The notes under the pieces are model-generated. The model saw only the letters and a list, made by a program, of their open reading frames with translations. It was not told the origin of the DNA and did not search any database. Shown here piece by piece: positions 15,715 to 23,414 of a DNA stretch of 24,059 bases (position 1 is the stretch's first letter; the number at the start of each line of letters is the position of its first letter). The stretch is from Arsenophonus sp048493715 (GTDB lineage Bacteria > Pseudomonadota > Gammaproteobacteria > Enterobacterales > Enterobacteriaceae). Where the stretch lies: NCBI GenBank assembly GCA_048493715.1, contig JBGDCZ010000040.1, positions 1-24,059 on the forward strand, read 5' to 3'. The position numbers and the translations under genes were made by a program.

Positions 15715-16248
15715 TTACTTCTTCTTAGCCTCTTTAATACGCACGATTTCATCGGCGTAACGAACACCTTTACCTTTATAAGGCTCAGGACGACGGTAAG
15801 CACGCAATTCTGCTGCAACTTGACCAATTTCTTGTTTATCTGCACCTTCCAACACAATTTCAGTTTGTGAAGGACATTTTGCAGTAATACCTGCTGGCAG
15901 CACATGCTCAACCGGATGAGAGAAACCTAAAGACAAACTTACACTATTGCCTTTAATCACTACACGATAACCGACACCAACCAGCTGAAGTTTCTTAGTG
16001 AAACCTTCGGTCACACCAATAACCATTGCATTTAACAAAGAACGAGTAGTACCCGCTTGTGCCCATGCATCAACAAAACCTTCGCGAGGTGCAAAAGCTA
16101 ATTGATTATCAGCATGTTTGACTTCAACAGCTTTATGAATTGTACGAGTAAGCTCGCCATTTTTACCTTTAATCGTTATAACCTGACCGTCAAGTTTCAC
16201 TTCTACACCGGCAGGAATGACGACAGGTGCTTTTGCCACACGAGACAT
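15715..16248 (-). CDS. rplF: 50S ribosomal protein L6
   Basis: L6 lies at the base of the L7/L12 stalk near the sarcin-ricin loop. It has the usual internal duplication of two alpha/beta domains, with the C-terminal signature YRRPEPYKGKGVRYADEIV. Length is 177 residues as in E. coli, starting MSRVAKAPVVIPAGVEVKL. It sits 14 bases after rpsH and 9 before rplR in the spc operon. The long frames on either strand over this gene are shadows. Confidence 0.97.
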   Translation of the reverse strand: MSRVAKAPVVIPAGVEVKLDGQVITIKGKNGELTRTIHKAVEVKHADNQLAFAPREGFVDAWAQAGTTRSLLNAMVIGVTEGFTKKLQLVGVGYRVVIKGNSVSLSLGFSHPVEHVLPAGITAKCPSQTEIVLEGADKQEIGQVAAELRAYRRPEPYKGKGVRYADEIVRIKEAKKK

Positions 16249-16262
16249 TCTTTCCTCCCGAA

Positions 16263-16655
16263 TTAAGCTACGTAGCAGAGTATTTCGCCACCCAAACCTG
16301 CTTGGCGAGCTGCACGATCAGTCATGACACCTTTAGAAGTAGAAATAATAGCAATGCCTAAACCAGCCATAACCTGTGGTAGCTCATCTTTTTTCTTATA
16401 GATGCGCAAACTTGGGCGGCTTACACGCTGAATGCTTTCTACAACAGCCTTACCTTGGGAATATTTTAATGTAATTTCCAATGTTGGCTTGATGTCGCCT
16501 TCAATTTTATAATCTTCAATATAACCTTCTTCCTTAAGCACTGTAGCAATTGCCACTTTTAGCTTAGCGGAAGGCATGTTGACCACAGCTTTATTAGCGG
16601 CCTGACCGTTACGGATACGGGTTAGCATATCCGCTATGGGATCTTGCATGCTCAT
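16263..16655 (-). CDS. rpsH: 30S ribosomal protein S8
   Basis: S8 is a primary binder of 16S helix 21 and the translational repressor of the spc operon. Length is 130 residues as in E. coli. It starts MSMQDPIADMLTRIRNGQAA and carries the RNA-binding C-terminal signature STSKGVMTDRAARQAGLGGE. Its mRNA target at the start of rplE is also recognisable in this window. It lies 33 bases after rpsN. Confidence 0.97.
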   Translation of the reverse strand: MSMQDPIADMLTRIRNGQAANKAVVNMPSAKLKVAIATVLKEEGYIEDYKIEGDIKPTLEITLKYSQGKAVVESIQRVSRPSLRIYKKKDELPQVMAGLGIAIISTSKGVMTDRAARQAGLGGEILCYVA

Positions 16656-16688
16656 CTGTCTTTACTCCCGTGATTCAATTGGTGATAA

Positions 16689-16994
16689 TTACCAGCTAGC
16701 CTTTTTAAGGCCCGGGATTTCACCGCGCATAGCGGATTCACGGACTTTAATACGGCTTAAACCAAATTTCCGCAGGAAACCGTGCGGACGCCCAGTTTGA
16801 CGACAGCGGTTGCGTCGACGAGAAGGGCTGGAATCACGTGGCAGCGTTTGCAGCTTAAGAACAGCATTCCAACGATCTTCATCAGATGTATTCACATCAT
16901 AAATAATAGCTTTCAATTCTGTGCGTTTTGCAAAGAATTTTTCAGCTAATTTTGCACGCTTCACATCACGTGCTTTCATTGATTGTTTAGCCAT
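16689..16994 (-). CDS. rpsN: 30S ribosomal protein S14 (zinc-less type)
   Basis: S14 is a late-binding protein of the 30S head, near the A site. At 101 residues it is the long form without the CxxC zinc motif, normal in gammaproteobacteria. RNRCRQTGRPHGFLRKFGLS is the conserved RNA-binding segment and the end is EIPGLKKASW. It lies 12 bases after rplE. As the zinc-independent form it needs no zinc supply, unlike L36 in the same operon. Confidence 0.97.
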   Translation of the reverse strand: MAKQSMKARDVKRAKLAEKFFAKRTELKAIIYDVNTSDEDRWNAVLKLQTLPRDSSPSRRRNRCRQTGRPHGFLRKFGLSRIKVRESAMRGEIPGLKKASW

Positions 16995-17006
16995 GAATAC
17001 CCTGCC

Positions 17007-17546
17007 TTACTTACGGAACGGAAAGTTAAACGCCATCAACAGTGCAAGACCTTCATCATCTGATTTCGCAGTAGTGGTGATAGTAATATCTAAACCACGT
17101 ACCCGATCCACTTTATCATAATCAATTTCAGGGAAGATGATTTGTTCACGTACACCCACGCTGTAGTTACCGCGTCCATCAAATGATTTCATGGATAATC
17201 CACGGAAATCACGAATACGTGGTACAGCAATAAAAATCAGACGCTCAAAGAATTCCCACATACGTTCGCCACGCAGGGTCACTTTACAGCCGATTGGATA
17301 GCCCTGACGGATTTTGAAGCCTGCAACAGATTTGCGTGCTTTAGTGATAAATGGTTTTTGCCCTGTTATTGCCGCTAAATCAGCAGCTGCATTATCAAGC
17401 AGCTTTTTATCAGCAACAGCTTCACCAACACCCATGTTCAGGGTGATCTTCTCGACCCGAGGGACTTGCATGACAGAATTGTAGCCAAATTGAGTCATCA
17501 ATTTTTGGACTACCTCGTCTTTGTAGTAATCATGCAGTTTCGCCAT
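17007..17546 (-). CDS. rplE: 50S ribosomal protein L5
   Basis: L5 binds 5S rRNA and contacts P-site tRNA and S13 across the subunit interface. From the ATG at 17546 it has 179 residues, equal to E. coli, beginning MAKLHDYYKDEV; an ATG four codons earlier lacks homology. Conserved parts are VPRVEKITLNMGVGEA, KARKSVAGFKIRQGYPIGCK and TITTTAKSDDEG. The first codons (GCG AAA CTG CAT) are GC-rich for this genome, which may reflect the S8 operator that overlaps the start. It lies 15 bases after rplX. Confidence 0.97.
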   Translation of the reverse strand: MAKLHDYYKDEVVQKLMTQFGYNSVMQVPRVEKITLNMGVGEAVADKKLLDNAAADLAAITGQKPFITKARKSVAGFKIRQGYPIGCKVTLRGERMWEFFERLIFIAVPRIRDFRGLSMKSFDGRGNYSVGVREQIIFPEIDYDKVDRVRGLDITITTTAKSDDEGLALLMAFNFPFRK

Positions 17547-17560
17547 CGTATACTCCAAAA
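17509..17560 (-). promoter_or_regulatory. Candidate S8 translational operator at the rplE start
   Basis: In E. coli S8 represses the spc operon by binding mRNA at the beginning of rplE. Here the rplE start and first dozen codons are nearly the E. coli nucleotide sequence. A small hairpin forms between ACTAC (17523-17527 on the minus strand) and GTAGT (17509-17513), with the GGAG ribosome binding site just upstream. The claim rests on likeness and position; the S8 contact core was not modelled. Confidence 0.45.
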
Positions 17561-17561
17561 A

Positions 17562-17876
17562 TTACTTAATAGTTTCACTGTTAGATTTGAAGAAACGCAC
17601 TTTTTTGTCATCTTCAATTCTAAAACCTACACGATCAGCCTTACCAGTTGTCACATTAAAGATTGCAACGTTAGAAACATCAATTGCTGCTTCTTTTTCG
17701 ACGATACCACCTGGTTGATTCAGAGCCGGAACAGGCTTCTGATGTTTCTTAACCAGATTAATCCCTTCAACAATGACTCTACCAGAAGAAAGAACCTGTT
17801 TTACTTTACCGCGCTTGCCTTTATCTTTGCCAGCCAACACGATAACTTCGTCATCACGACGGATTTTCGCTGCCAT
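17562..17876 (-). CDS. rplX: 50S ribosomal protein L24
   Basis: L24 is an assembly initiator of the large subunit, at the tunnel exit. Length is 104 residues as in E. coli. The KOW motif is clear near the N-terminus (RRDDEVIVLAGKDKGKRGKV), followed by KQVLSSGRVIVEGINLVKKH. It is the second gene of the spc operon, 12 bases after rplN. No anomaly is seen. Confidence 0.97.
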   Translation of the reverse strand: MAAKIRRDDEVIVLAGKDKGKRGKVKQVLSSGRVIVEGINLVKKHQKPVPALNQPGGIVEKEAAIDVSNVAIFNVTTGKADRVGFRIEDDKKVRFFKSNSETIK

Positions 17877-17888
17877 TGTGCCCGCTCC

Positions 17889-18260
17889 TTAGAGTACTTC
17901 TGGTGCCAGAGAGATAATTTTCATAAACTTCTCAGTACGAAGTTCACGAGTTACCGGCCCAAAAATACGCGTACCGATAACCTGCTCACTTGTATTGTTT
18001 AACAACACACAAGCATTGCCATCGAAGCGAATGACAGAACCGTCAAGGCGACGAACACCCTTCTTGGTGCGCACCACTACCGCTTTCAGGACATCACCTT
18101 TTTTTACTTTACCGCGTGGAATTGCTTCTTTAACAGTAATCTTGATGATATCACCTACATCTGCGTAGCGACGGTGCGAGCCACCTAGAACCTTGATACA
18201 CATTACGCGACGTGCGCCGGAGTTGTCGGCTACGTTCAGCATAGTCTGTTCTTGGATCAT
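17889..18260 (-). CDS. rplN: 50S ribosomal protein L14
   Basis: L14 is a beta-barrel protein on the 50S face that contacts 16S helix 14 and is the target of the silencing factor RsfS. From the ATG at 18260 it has 123 residues, equal to E. coli, beginning MIQEQTMLNVADNSGARRVM. An in-frame ATG eight codons earlier is not supported. GTRIFGPVTRELR is the conserved C-terminal part. The ribosome binding site is GCGGAG. It is the first gene of the spc operon and has its own promoter upstream. Confidence 0.97.
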   Translation of the reverse strand: MIQEQTMLNVADNSGARRVMCIKVLGGSHRRYADVGDIIKITVKEAIPRGKVKKGDVLKAVVVRTKKGVRRLDGSVIRFDGNACVLLNNTSEQVIGTRIFGPVTRELRTEKFMKIISLAPEVL

Positions 18261-18294
18261 TCTTAGTGCTCCGCTAAATGTCAACTACAACTAG

Positions 18295-18321
18295 GCCTCT
18301 TCTAATACAAATTGAAGAGGC
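18295..18321 (-). promoter_or_regulatory. Hairpin in the spc operon leader
   Basis: GCCTCTTC and GAAGAGGC make a perfect 8-bp stem with an 11-base loop in the leader, between the spc promoter and rplN. There is no U-run, so it is not an intrinsic terminator. It sits where E. coli has a different short hairpin. Function is unknown; it may only protect the 5' end. Confidence 0.55.
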
Positions 18322-18351
18322 AGTACAATTACCCATATATGAGGGCTCAGC

Positions 18352-18380
18352 ATTATAACACCACATCATCAATATGGACA
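18352..18380 (-). promoter_or_regulatory. spc operon promoter
   Basis: A perfect TATAAT (18352-18357) with an extended -10 TG (TGTTATAAT) is followed by a GC-rich discriminator GCTGAGCCC, close to the E. coli spc promoter (GGTGTTATAATGC). The -35 is poor: TGTCCA (18375-18380) at 17 bases. The promoter begins right after the S10 terminator, so spc can be transcribed independently. Confidence 0.78.
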
Positions 18381-18385
18381 GAAAA

Positions 18386-18420
18386 AATAAACGGCCCCTT
18401 TATATTAAAAGCCGTTTATT
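18386..18420 (-). terminator. Intrinsic terminator of the S10 operon
   Basis: AATAAACGGC (18420-18411) and GCCGTTTATT (18395-18386) form a 10-bp stem. On the minus strand the stem runs into a run of T, ending at 18382. It lies 22 bases after the rpsQ stop, directly before the spc promoter, as in E. coli. Confidence 0.9.
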
Positions 18421-18442
18421 CTATTATGAAATGGCTATCCTA

Positions 18443-18697
18443 TTACAGAACAGCTTTTTCTACAACGCGAACAAGTGTCCATGACTTTGTTTTGGACATT
18501 GGGCGGTTTTCACGGATTTCCACTAAATCACCGATACCACATTCATTGTTCTCGTCATGTACATGCAATTTGGTCGTACGACGGATAAACTTACCATACA
18601 GAGGATGTTTTACCATACGCTCAACAGCAACAACTATGGATTTCTCCATTTTATCGCTAGTTACACGACCTTGCAAAATACGGATTTTATCGTTCAT
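18443..18697 (-). CDS. rpsQ: 30S ribosomal protein S17
   Basis: S17 is a primary binder of the 5' domain of 16S rRNA with an OB fold. Length is 84 residues as in E. coli: GRVTSDKMEKSIVVAVERMV, then HPLYGKFIRRTTKLHVHDE and RPMSKTKSWTLVRVVEKAVL. It overlaps the rpmC stop by one base (TAATG), which suggests translational coupling. It is the last gene of the S10 operon and is followed by the S10 terminator. Confidence 0.97.
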   Translation of the reverse strand: MNDKIRILQGRVTSDKMEKSIVVAVERMVKHPLYGKFIRRTTKLHVHDENNECGIGDLVEIRENRPMSKTKSWTLVRVVEKAVL

Positions 18698-18888
18698 TAC
18701 ACACCCGCCTTTTTAGTCAATAAAGTCTTAACGCGTGCAATATCACGACGTACTCGTTTCAACAGGTGAGACTGTTGCAGTTGACCACTTGCTGCCTGCA
18801 TACTCAAGTTAAATTGCTCACGTAGCAGGTTAAGCAGTTCAGTGTTCAACTCTTCAACGCTTTTCTCGCGCAGCTCTTTTGCTTTCAT
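18697..18888 (-). CDS. rpmC: 50S ribosomal protein L29
   Basis: L29 is a small helical protein at the tunnel exit, near the SRP and trigger factor docking site. Length is 63 residues as in E. coli: MKAKELREKSVEELNTELLN, then LREQFNLSMQAASGQLQQSH. It overlaps the rplP stop and the rpsQ start by one base each, so the three genes are probably translationally coupled. No anomaly is seen. Confidence 0.97.
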   Translation of the reverse strand: MKAKELREKSVEELNTELLNLLREQFNLSMQAASGQLQQSHLLKRVRRDIARVKTLLTKKAGV

Positions 18889-19298
18889 TACATCACCGTC
18901 TTAGTTACAAAGGTGGTTTTGATAGGCAGTTTTGCTGCTGCCAAATTGAATGCTTCGCGAGCTAGCTCTTCTGGAACACCGTCCATTTCATAAAGAACTT
19001 TGCCAGGTTGGATCAAAGCAACCCAATACTCTACGTTACCCTTACCTTTCCCCATACGCACTTCAAGTGGCTTTTCAGTAATAGGTTTATCTGGGAACAC
19101 ACGAATCCAGATTTTACCCTGACGCTTAACTGCACGGGTCATGGCACGACGTGCCGCTTCAATCTGACGTGCAGTCAGACGTCCACGACCCACTGCCTTC
19201 AGACCGAAAGTGCCGAAGCTAACATCCGTACCTACAGCTAGACCACGATTGCGGCCTTTATGCATTTTACGGAATTTGGTACGCTTTGGTTGTAACAT
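18888..19298 (-). CDS. rplP: 50S ribosomal protein L16
   Basis: L16 organises the A site and the central protuberance side of the 50S subunit. Length is 136 residues as in E. coli: MLQPKRTKFRKMHKGRNRGL, then GTFGLKAVGRGRLTARQIEA. Arg81 in EVRMGKGKGNVEYW is the residue hydroxylated by RoxA (YcfD) in E. coli. It lies 12 bases after rpsC and overlaps rpmC by one base. Confidence 0.97.
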   Translation of the reverse strand: MLQPKRTKFRKMHKGRNRGLAVGTDVSFGTFGLKAVGRGRLTARQIEAARRAMTRAVKRQGKIWIRVFPDKPITEKPLEVRMGKGKGNVEYWVALIQPGKVLYEMDGVPEELAREAFNLAAAKLPIKTTFVTKTVM

Positions 19299-19310
19299 CA
19301 GCGACTCTCC

Positions 19311-20012
19311 TTACTTGTGGCCTTTACGCTGCTGCTTTTTAGTTTGAACTGTAGGTTTCTCTACCTTTTCAACAGCAGCCATACCACCTAGGATCTCACC
19401 TTTGAAGATCCATACCTTAACGCCGAGTACACCATAAGTGGTGTGCGCTTCTGCAGTGTTATAATCGATATCAGCACGCAAGGTGTGCAACGGCACACGG
19501 CCTTCACGATACCACTCAGTACGTGCAATTTCAGCGCCGCCTAAACGACCGCTAACTTCCACTTTGATACCTTTTGCACCTAGACGCATAGCATTTTGTA
19601 CTGCACGTTTCATAGCTCGACGGAACATAACACGACGCTCCAGCTGTGAAGCGATACTATCAGCAACTAATTTAGCATCTAGTTCAGGCTTACGTACTTC
19701 AGCAATATTGATTTGCGCAGGCACACCAGCAATATCTGCTACTGTCTTACGCAGCTTCTCGACATCTTCACCTTTTTTACCGATAACAATACCAGGACGA
19801 GCGGTGTGAATAGTTACACGGATACTCTTCGCAGGGCGTTCGATAACGATACGTGAAATAGATGCCTTTGCCAGTTCTTTATTCAGATACTGGCGTACTT
19901 TAAAATCGCTGTCTAGGTTGTCAGCGAATTCTTTTGTATTCGCATACCAAGTAGAGTTCCAAGGCTTGACAATACCCAGGCGAATACCATTAGGATGTAC
20001 TTTCTGACCCAT
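19311..20012 (-). CDS. rpsC: 30S ribosomal protein S3
   Basis: S3 lines the mRNA entry channel with S4 and S5. Length is 233 residues as in E. coli. The type-II KH domain holds the GxxG loop in VIGKKGEDVEKLRK, and the C-terminal domain has SGRLGGAEIARTEWYREGRV. The basic tail is KKQQRKGHK. It lies 17 bases after rplV. The long plus-strand frame over this gene is a shadow. Confidence 0.97.
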   Translation of the reverse strand: MGQKVHPNGIRLGIVKPWNSTWYANTKEFADNLDSDFKVRQYLNKELAKASISRIVIERPAKSIRVTIHTARPGIVIGKKGEDVEKLRKTVADIAGVPAQINIAEVRKPELDAKLVADSIASQLERRVMFRRAMKRAVQNAMRLGAKGIKVEVSGRLGGAEIARTEWYREGRVPLHTLRADIDYNTAEAHTTYGVLGVKVWIFKGEILGGMAAVEKVEKPTVQTKKQQRKGHK

Positions 20013-20029
20013 TGCTAGTCTCCAGAGTC

Positions 20030-20362
20030 TCAGCGATCGGACACAACCACAGTAATGTGGCTGATGCGCTTCAAAATACGATCTGCACGGCCTTTCGCGC
20101 GAGGCATGATGCGTTTCATAGTTGGACCTTCGTTAACGAAAATTTTCGTAACTTTTAAGTCATCAATATCAGCACCATCGTTGTGCTCGGCGTTAGCAAT
20201 AGCAGACTCAAGTACTTTCTTCACTAAACCAGCAGCTTTTTTGTTGGTATAGTTCAGAATTTCCAGAGCTTGCGACACTTTCTTACCGCGGATCAGATTA
20301 GCCACTAAACGAACCTTCTGAGCAGAAGAACGAGCGTGGCGATGCATAGCGATAGTTTCCAT
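20030..20362 (-). CDS. rplV: 50S ribosomal protein L22
   Basis: L22 spans the 50S shell, and its long beta-hairpin reaches the exit tunnel constriction, where some macrolide-resistance changes occur. The hairpin reads EGPTMKRIMPRAKGRADRIL, the usual wild-type form with no deletion. Length is 110 residues as in E. coli, starting METIAMHRHARSSAQKVRLV. It lies 14 bases after rpsS and 17 before rpsC. Confidence 0.97.
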   Translation of the reverse strand: METIAMHRHARSSAQKVRLVANLIRGKKVSQALEILNYTNKKAAGLVKKVLESAIANAEHNDGADIDDLKVTKIFVNEGPTMKRIMPRAKGRADRILKRISHITVVVSDR

Positions 20363-20376
20363 CTCTTCCTCCTACC

Positions 20377-20655
20377 TTAACGTTTCTTGGCCTTTTTATC
20401 GGCCGCATGGCCGCGATAAGTACGGGTCGGCGCGAATTCACCCAATTTATGACCAACCATTTCGTCGGTTACATAAACTGGAACATGCTGACGACCATTA
20501 TGGACAGCGATGGTCAAACCGATCATGTTAGGAAAGATCGTTGAACGACGGGACCAAGTCTTGAGAGGCTTTTTGTCGCCGCTTTCCACCGTTTTCTCTA
20601 CCTTCTTCAGCAAGTGCAGGTCAATAAAGGGACCTTTCTTGAGAGAACGTGGCAT
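20377..20655 (-). CDS. rpsS: 30S ribosomal protein S19
   Basis: S19 is in the 30S head, pairs with S13 and contacts the A-site side. Length is 92 residues as in E. coli: MPRSLKKGPFIDLHLLKKVE, then TWSRRSTIFPNMIGLTIAVH and the conserved GHKLGEFAPTRTYRGHAADK. It lies 14 bases after rplB. No anomaly is seen. Confidence 0.97.
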   Translation of the reverse strand: MPRSLKKGPFIDLHLLKKVEKTVESGDKKPLKTWSRRSTIFPNMIGLTIAVHNGRQHVPVYVTDEMVGHKLGEFAPTRTYRGHAADKKAKKR

Positions 20656-20669
20656 GGTTTATCCTCTAA

Positions 20670-21494
20670 TTATTTTTTAGAACGGTGCCGTACGATATAT
20701 TTATCAGTACGCTTATTACTACGGGTCTTTTTACCTTTGGTTTTTACACCCCAAGGTGTTACCGGGTGTTTACCAAAGTTACGACCTTCACCACCACCAT
20801 GTGGATGGTCTACTGGGTTCATCGCTGTACCACGAACGGTAGGGCGAATTCCACGCCAGCGGCTAGCACCAGCTTTACCCAGAACACGTAGCATATGCTC
20901 CGCATTACCAACTTCACCTAATGTCGCGCGGCAATCAGAAAGCACTTTACGCATTTCACCAGAACGCAAACGGATAGTTACATAACTACCATCACGTGCA
21001 ACGATTTGCACATAAGCACCCGCTGAACGAGCAAGCTGACCGCCTTTACCTGGTTTAAGCTCAACATTATGAACTATTGAACCGACAGGAATATTACGCA
21101 TAGGTAAAGCATTACCTGTTTTAATTGTAGCATCTACACCAGATTGAATTTGGTCACCAGTTTTTATACCTTTTGGTGCCAGAATATAACGACGCTCTCC
21201 ATCTTTATAGAGAACTAATGCAATATTCGCAGAACGGTTTGGATCATATTCCAGACGCTCAACAGTAGCAGCAATACCATCTTTATTACGTTTAAAGTCG
21301 ATCAGACGATAATGCTGTTTGTGACCACCACCAATATAACGCGTAGTAATACGGCCATTATTGTTACGTCCACCGGTCTTGTTTCTTTTTTCAAGCAATG
21401 GAGCATAAGACCTACCCTTATGCAGCTCAGGGTTAACCACTTTAACTACGTGGCGACGGCCCGGAGACGTAGGTTTACATTTAACAACTGCCAT
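20670..21494 (-). CDS. rplB: 50S ribosomal protein L2
   Basis: L2 binds 23S rRNA near the peptidyl transferase centre and is needed for subunit joining. Length is 274 residues (273 in E. coli). The OB-fold part includes DGIAATVERLEYDPNRSANI, and the SH3-like domain leads to the near-invariant NPVDHPHGGGEGRNFGKHP with the functionally important histidine. The end differs slightly (HRSKK). It lies 19 bases after rplW. Confidence 0.97.
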   Translation of the reverse strand: MAVVKCKPTSPGRRHVVKVVNPELHKGRSYAPLLEKRNKTGGRNNNGRITTRYIGGGHKQHYRLIDFKRNKDGIAATVERLEYDPNRSANIALVLYKDGERRYILAPKGIKTGDQIQSGVDATIKTGNALPMRNIPVGSIVHNVELKPGKGGQLARSAGAYVQIVARDGSYVTIRLRSGEMRKVLSDCRATLGEVGNAEHMLRVLGKAGASRWRGIRPTVRGTAMNPVDHPHGGGEGRNFGKHPVTPWGVKTKGKKTRSNKRTDKYIVRHRSKK

Positions 21495-21513
21495 TGTTCT
21501 TTACTCCTCCGAC

Positions 21514-21816
21514 TTACTCTGCACCACCGATGAAGTCCAAATGTTGGCCTTCTTTCAGAGTGACGTAAGCTTTTTTCCAGTCGCTACGACGGCCAATTCG
21601 CTGACCGTGGCGTTTGGTTTTGCCTTTAACTAGTAAAGTATTTACACCTTTGACTTCAACTTCGAACAGTTTTTGTACGGCAACCTTAATCTCTGCTTTA
21701 GTCGCACCTCTAGCAACTTTAAGCACGATGGTATTACTTTTTTCCATCGCTGTAGAAGCTTTTTCAGAGACATACGGTGCACGCAGTACTTTTAGCAGAC
21801 ATTCTTCACGGATCAT
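21514..21816 (-). CDS. rplW: 50S ribosomal protein L23
   Basis: L23 is at the tunnel exit and docks trigger factor and SRP. Length is 100 residues as in E. coli: MIREECLLKVLRAPYVSEKA, then KLFEVEVKGVNTLLVKGKTK and GRRSDWKKAYVTLKEGQHLD. Its ATG overlaps the rplD stop in an ATGA, so translation is coupled to L4. No anomaly is seen. Confidence 0.97.
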   Translation of the reverse strand: MIREECLLKVLRAPYVSEKASTAMEKSNTIVLKVARGATKAEIKVAVQKLFEVEVKGVNTLLVKGKTKRHGQRIGRRSDWKKAYVTLKEGQHLDFIGGAE

Positions 21817-22424
21817 GCTAGCATCTCCTCAATTTGCTTCACAGCATCAGCAGTCATAACTACTTTGTCGAAGGCAATTAGACTAACCGGATCAATACCG
21901 ATTGCATCACGAACATCAACTTTATATAAGTTACGGGCTGCTAAAAACAAGTTTTCATCAACCTTATTCGTAACGATCAACACATCATCCAGAGCCATTT
22001 CCTTTAATTTTTGCACAAGAAGCTTAGTTTTCGGTGCTTCCAGAGCAAATTTTTCGACAACAATCAGACGATCCTGACGTACCAATTCAGACAAGATGCT
22101 TTTTAAAGCACCACGGTACATCTTTTTATTTACTTTTTGACTGTGGTTCTGTGGTTTCGCTGCGAAAGCAACACCACCAGAGCGCCAAATTGGGCTCTTA
22201 ACTGAACCAGCACGTGCACGACCAGTGCCTTTCTGCCGCCATGGTTTTTTACCAGAACCGGAAACCTCAGCACGAGTTTTCTGAGCACGAGTACCTTGAC
22301 GAGCACCAGCTGCATACGCAACAACTACTTGATGCACAAGCGCTTCATTGAAATCACGCCCGAAGGTAGTTTCGGAAACAGTCAGCGTCAGCGCGCTTTG
22401 CGCGTCTTTCATTACCAATTCCAT
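21813..22424 (-). CDS. rplD: 50S ribosomal protein L4, with a two-residue N-terminal insertion
   Basis: L4 binds 23S rRNA domain I, lines the exit tunnel through a long loop, and represses its own S10 operon through the leader. It is 203 residues against 201 in E. coli. The two extra residues come from a tandem six-base repeat (GCTGAC twice on the minus strand, 22381-22392), giving SALTLTVSE in place of SALTVSE. The tunnel loop (KTRAEVSGSGKKPWRQKGTG) is standard. The start ATG has a GAGGAGATAGGA site. It lies 16 bases after rplC and overlaps rplW by four bases. Confidence 0.97.
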   Translation of the reverse strand: MELVMKDAQSALTLTVSETTFGRDFNEALVHQVVVAYAAGARQGTRAQKTRAEVSGSGKKPWRQKGTGRARAGSVKSPIWRSGGVAFAAKPQNHSQKVNKKMYRGALKSILSELVRQDRLIVVEKFALEAPKTKLLVQKLKEMALDDVLIVTNKVDENLFLAARNLYKVDVRDAIGIDPVSLIAFDKVVMTADAVKQIEEMLA

Positions 22425-22440
22425 TCCTATCTCCTCGACG

Positions 22441-23070
22441 TTACGCCTTAACAGCTGGTTTTACGATCAGGTTGCTACCAGTCGCACCTGGAACAGCACC
22501 TTTGACCAACAGCAGATTACGCTCAGCGTCAACGCGTACTACATCCAGACTTTGAATAGTTACACGTTCATTACCCAATTGTCCTGCCATTTTCTTGCCT
22601 TTAAATACCTTACCCGGTGTTTGGTTTTGACCAATAGAACCCGGAACACGGTGTGACAAGGAGTTACCATGAGTAGCGTCTTGAGTGCGAAAATTCCAGC
22701 GTTTAACCGTACCAGCAAAACCCTTACCTTTGGAGGTACCAGTAACGTCGACTTTCTTGACATCAGCAAAAATTTCAACACTAATGCTTTGACCTACGGT
22801 AAATTCTTCGTTTTCACTCAAACGAAATTCACGCAGGATACGACCAGCTTCAACCCCAGCTTTAGCAAAATGTCCAGCTTCAGGTTTTGTTACACGGTTT
22901 GCTTTTTTGCTACCGGTAGTAACCTGGATTGCATTATAACCATCGGTTTCCAGGCTCTTAACCTGAGTCACTCGGTTATTTTCGATTTTGATAACAGTTA
23001 CAGGAATAGAAACACCATCTTCAGTGAAGATGCGTGTCATTCCTATTTTCTTCCCGACTAAACCAATCAT
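22441..23070 (-). CDS. rplC: 50S ribosomal protein L3
   Basis: L3 starts 50S assembly and reaches the peptidyl transferase centre with its loop (GNSLSHRVPGSIGQNQTPGK). Gln150 in that loop is the residue methylated by PrmB in E. coli, and it is conserved here. Length is 209 residues as in E. coli, beginning MIGLVGKKIGMTRIFTEDGV. It lies 32 bases after rpsJ and 16 before rplD in the S10 operon. Confidence 0.97.
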   Translation of the reverse strand: MIGLVGKKIGMTRIFTEDGVSIPVTVIKIENNRVTQVKSLETDGYNAIQVTTGSKKANRVTKPEAGHFAKAGVEAGRILREFRLSENEEFTVGQSISVEIFADVKKVDVTGTSKGKGFAGTVKRWNFRTQDATHGNSLSHRVPGSIGQNQTPGKVFKGKKMAGQLGNERVTIQSLDVVRVDAERNLLLVKGAVPGATGSNLIVKPAVKA

Positions 23071-23102
23071 TGTTTCAACCTCTCAATCGCGCAACGACCT
23101 GA

Positions 23103-23414
23103 TTAACCCAGGCTGATCTGCACATCTACACCGGCAGCCAGATCCAGACGCATTAGAGCATCAACGGTTTTCTCAGTTGGCTCAACGATGTCAACCAGAC
23201 GCTTATGAGTACGAATTTCGTACTGATCACGCGCATCTTTATTAACATGCGGTGAAACCAGAACGGTAAAACGTTCTTTACGTGTAGGTAACGGGATCGG
23301 ACCACGTACTTGAGCGCCAGTGCGCTTAGCAGTTTCGACGATTTCCGCAGTTGATTGATCAATTAAACGATGATCAAAACCTTTCAGGTGGATACGGATT
23401 CTTTGGTTCTGCAT
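23103..23414 (-). CDS. rpsJ: 30S ribosomal protein S10 (NusE)
   Basis: S10 is in the 30S head and also acts as NusE, which couples NusG to the ribosome and joins rRNA antitermination. Length is 103 residues as in E. coli: MQNQRIRIHLKGFDHRLIDQ, then TGAQVRGPIPLPTRKERFTV and FVDIVEPTEKT-like text (LVDIVEPTEKTVDALMRL). The start has a GGAGC site. It is the first gene of the S10 operon, preceded by a leader of about 170 bases. Confidence 0.97.
   Translation of the reverse strand: MQNQRIRIHLKGFDHRLIDQSTAEIVETAKRTGAQVRGPIPLPTRKERFTVLVSPHVNKDARDQYEIRTHKRLVDIVEPTEKTVDALMRLDLAAGVDVQISLG

Noticed and set aside
15523..15870. Plus-strand frames of 100-180 codons across the ribosomal operons as novel antisense genes
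   Set aside because: They lie opposite strongly conserved ribosomal genes, have unlikely composition and no ribosome binding sites; they are shadows.
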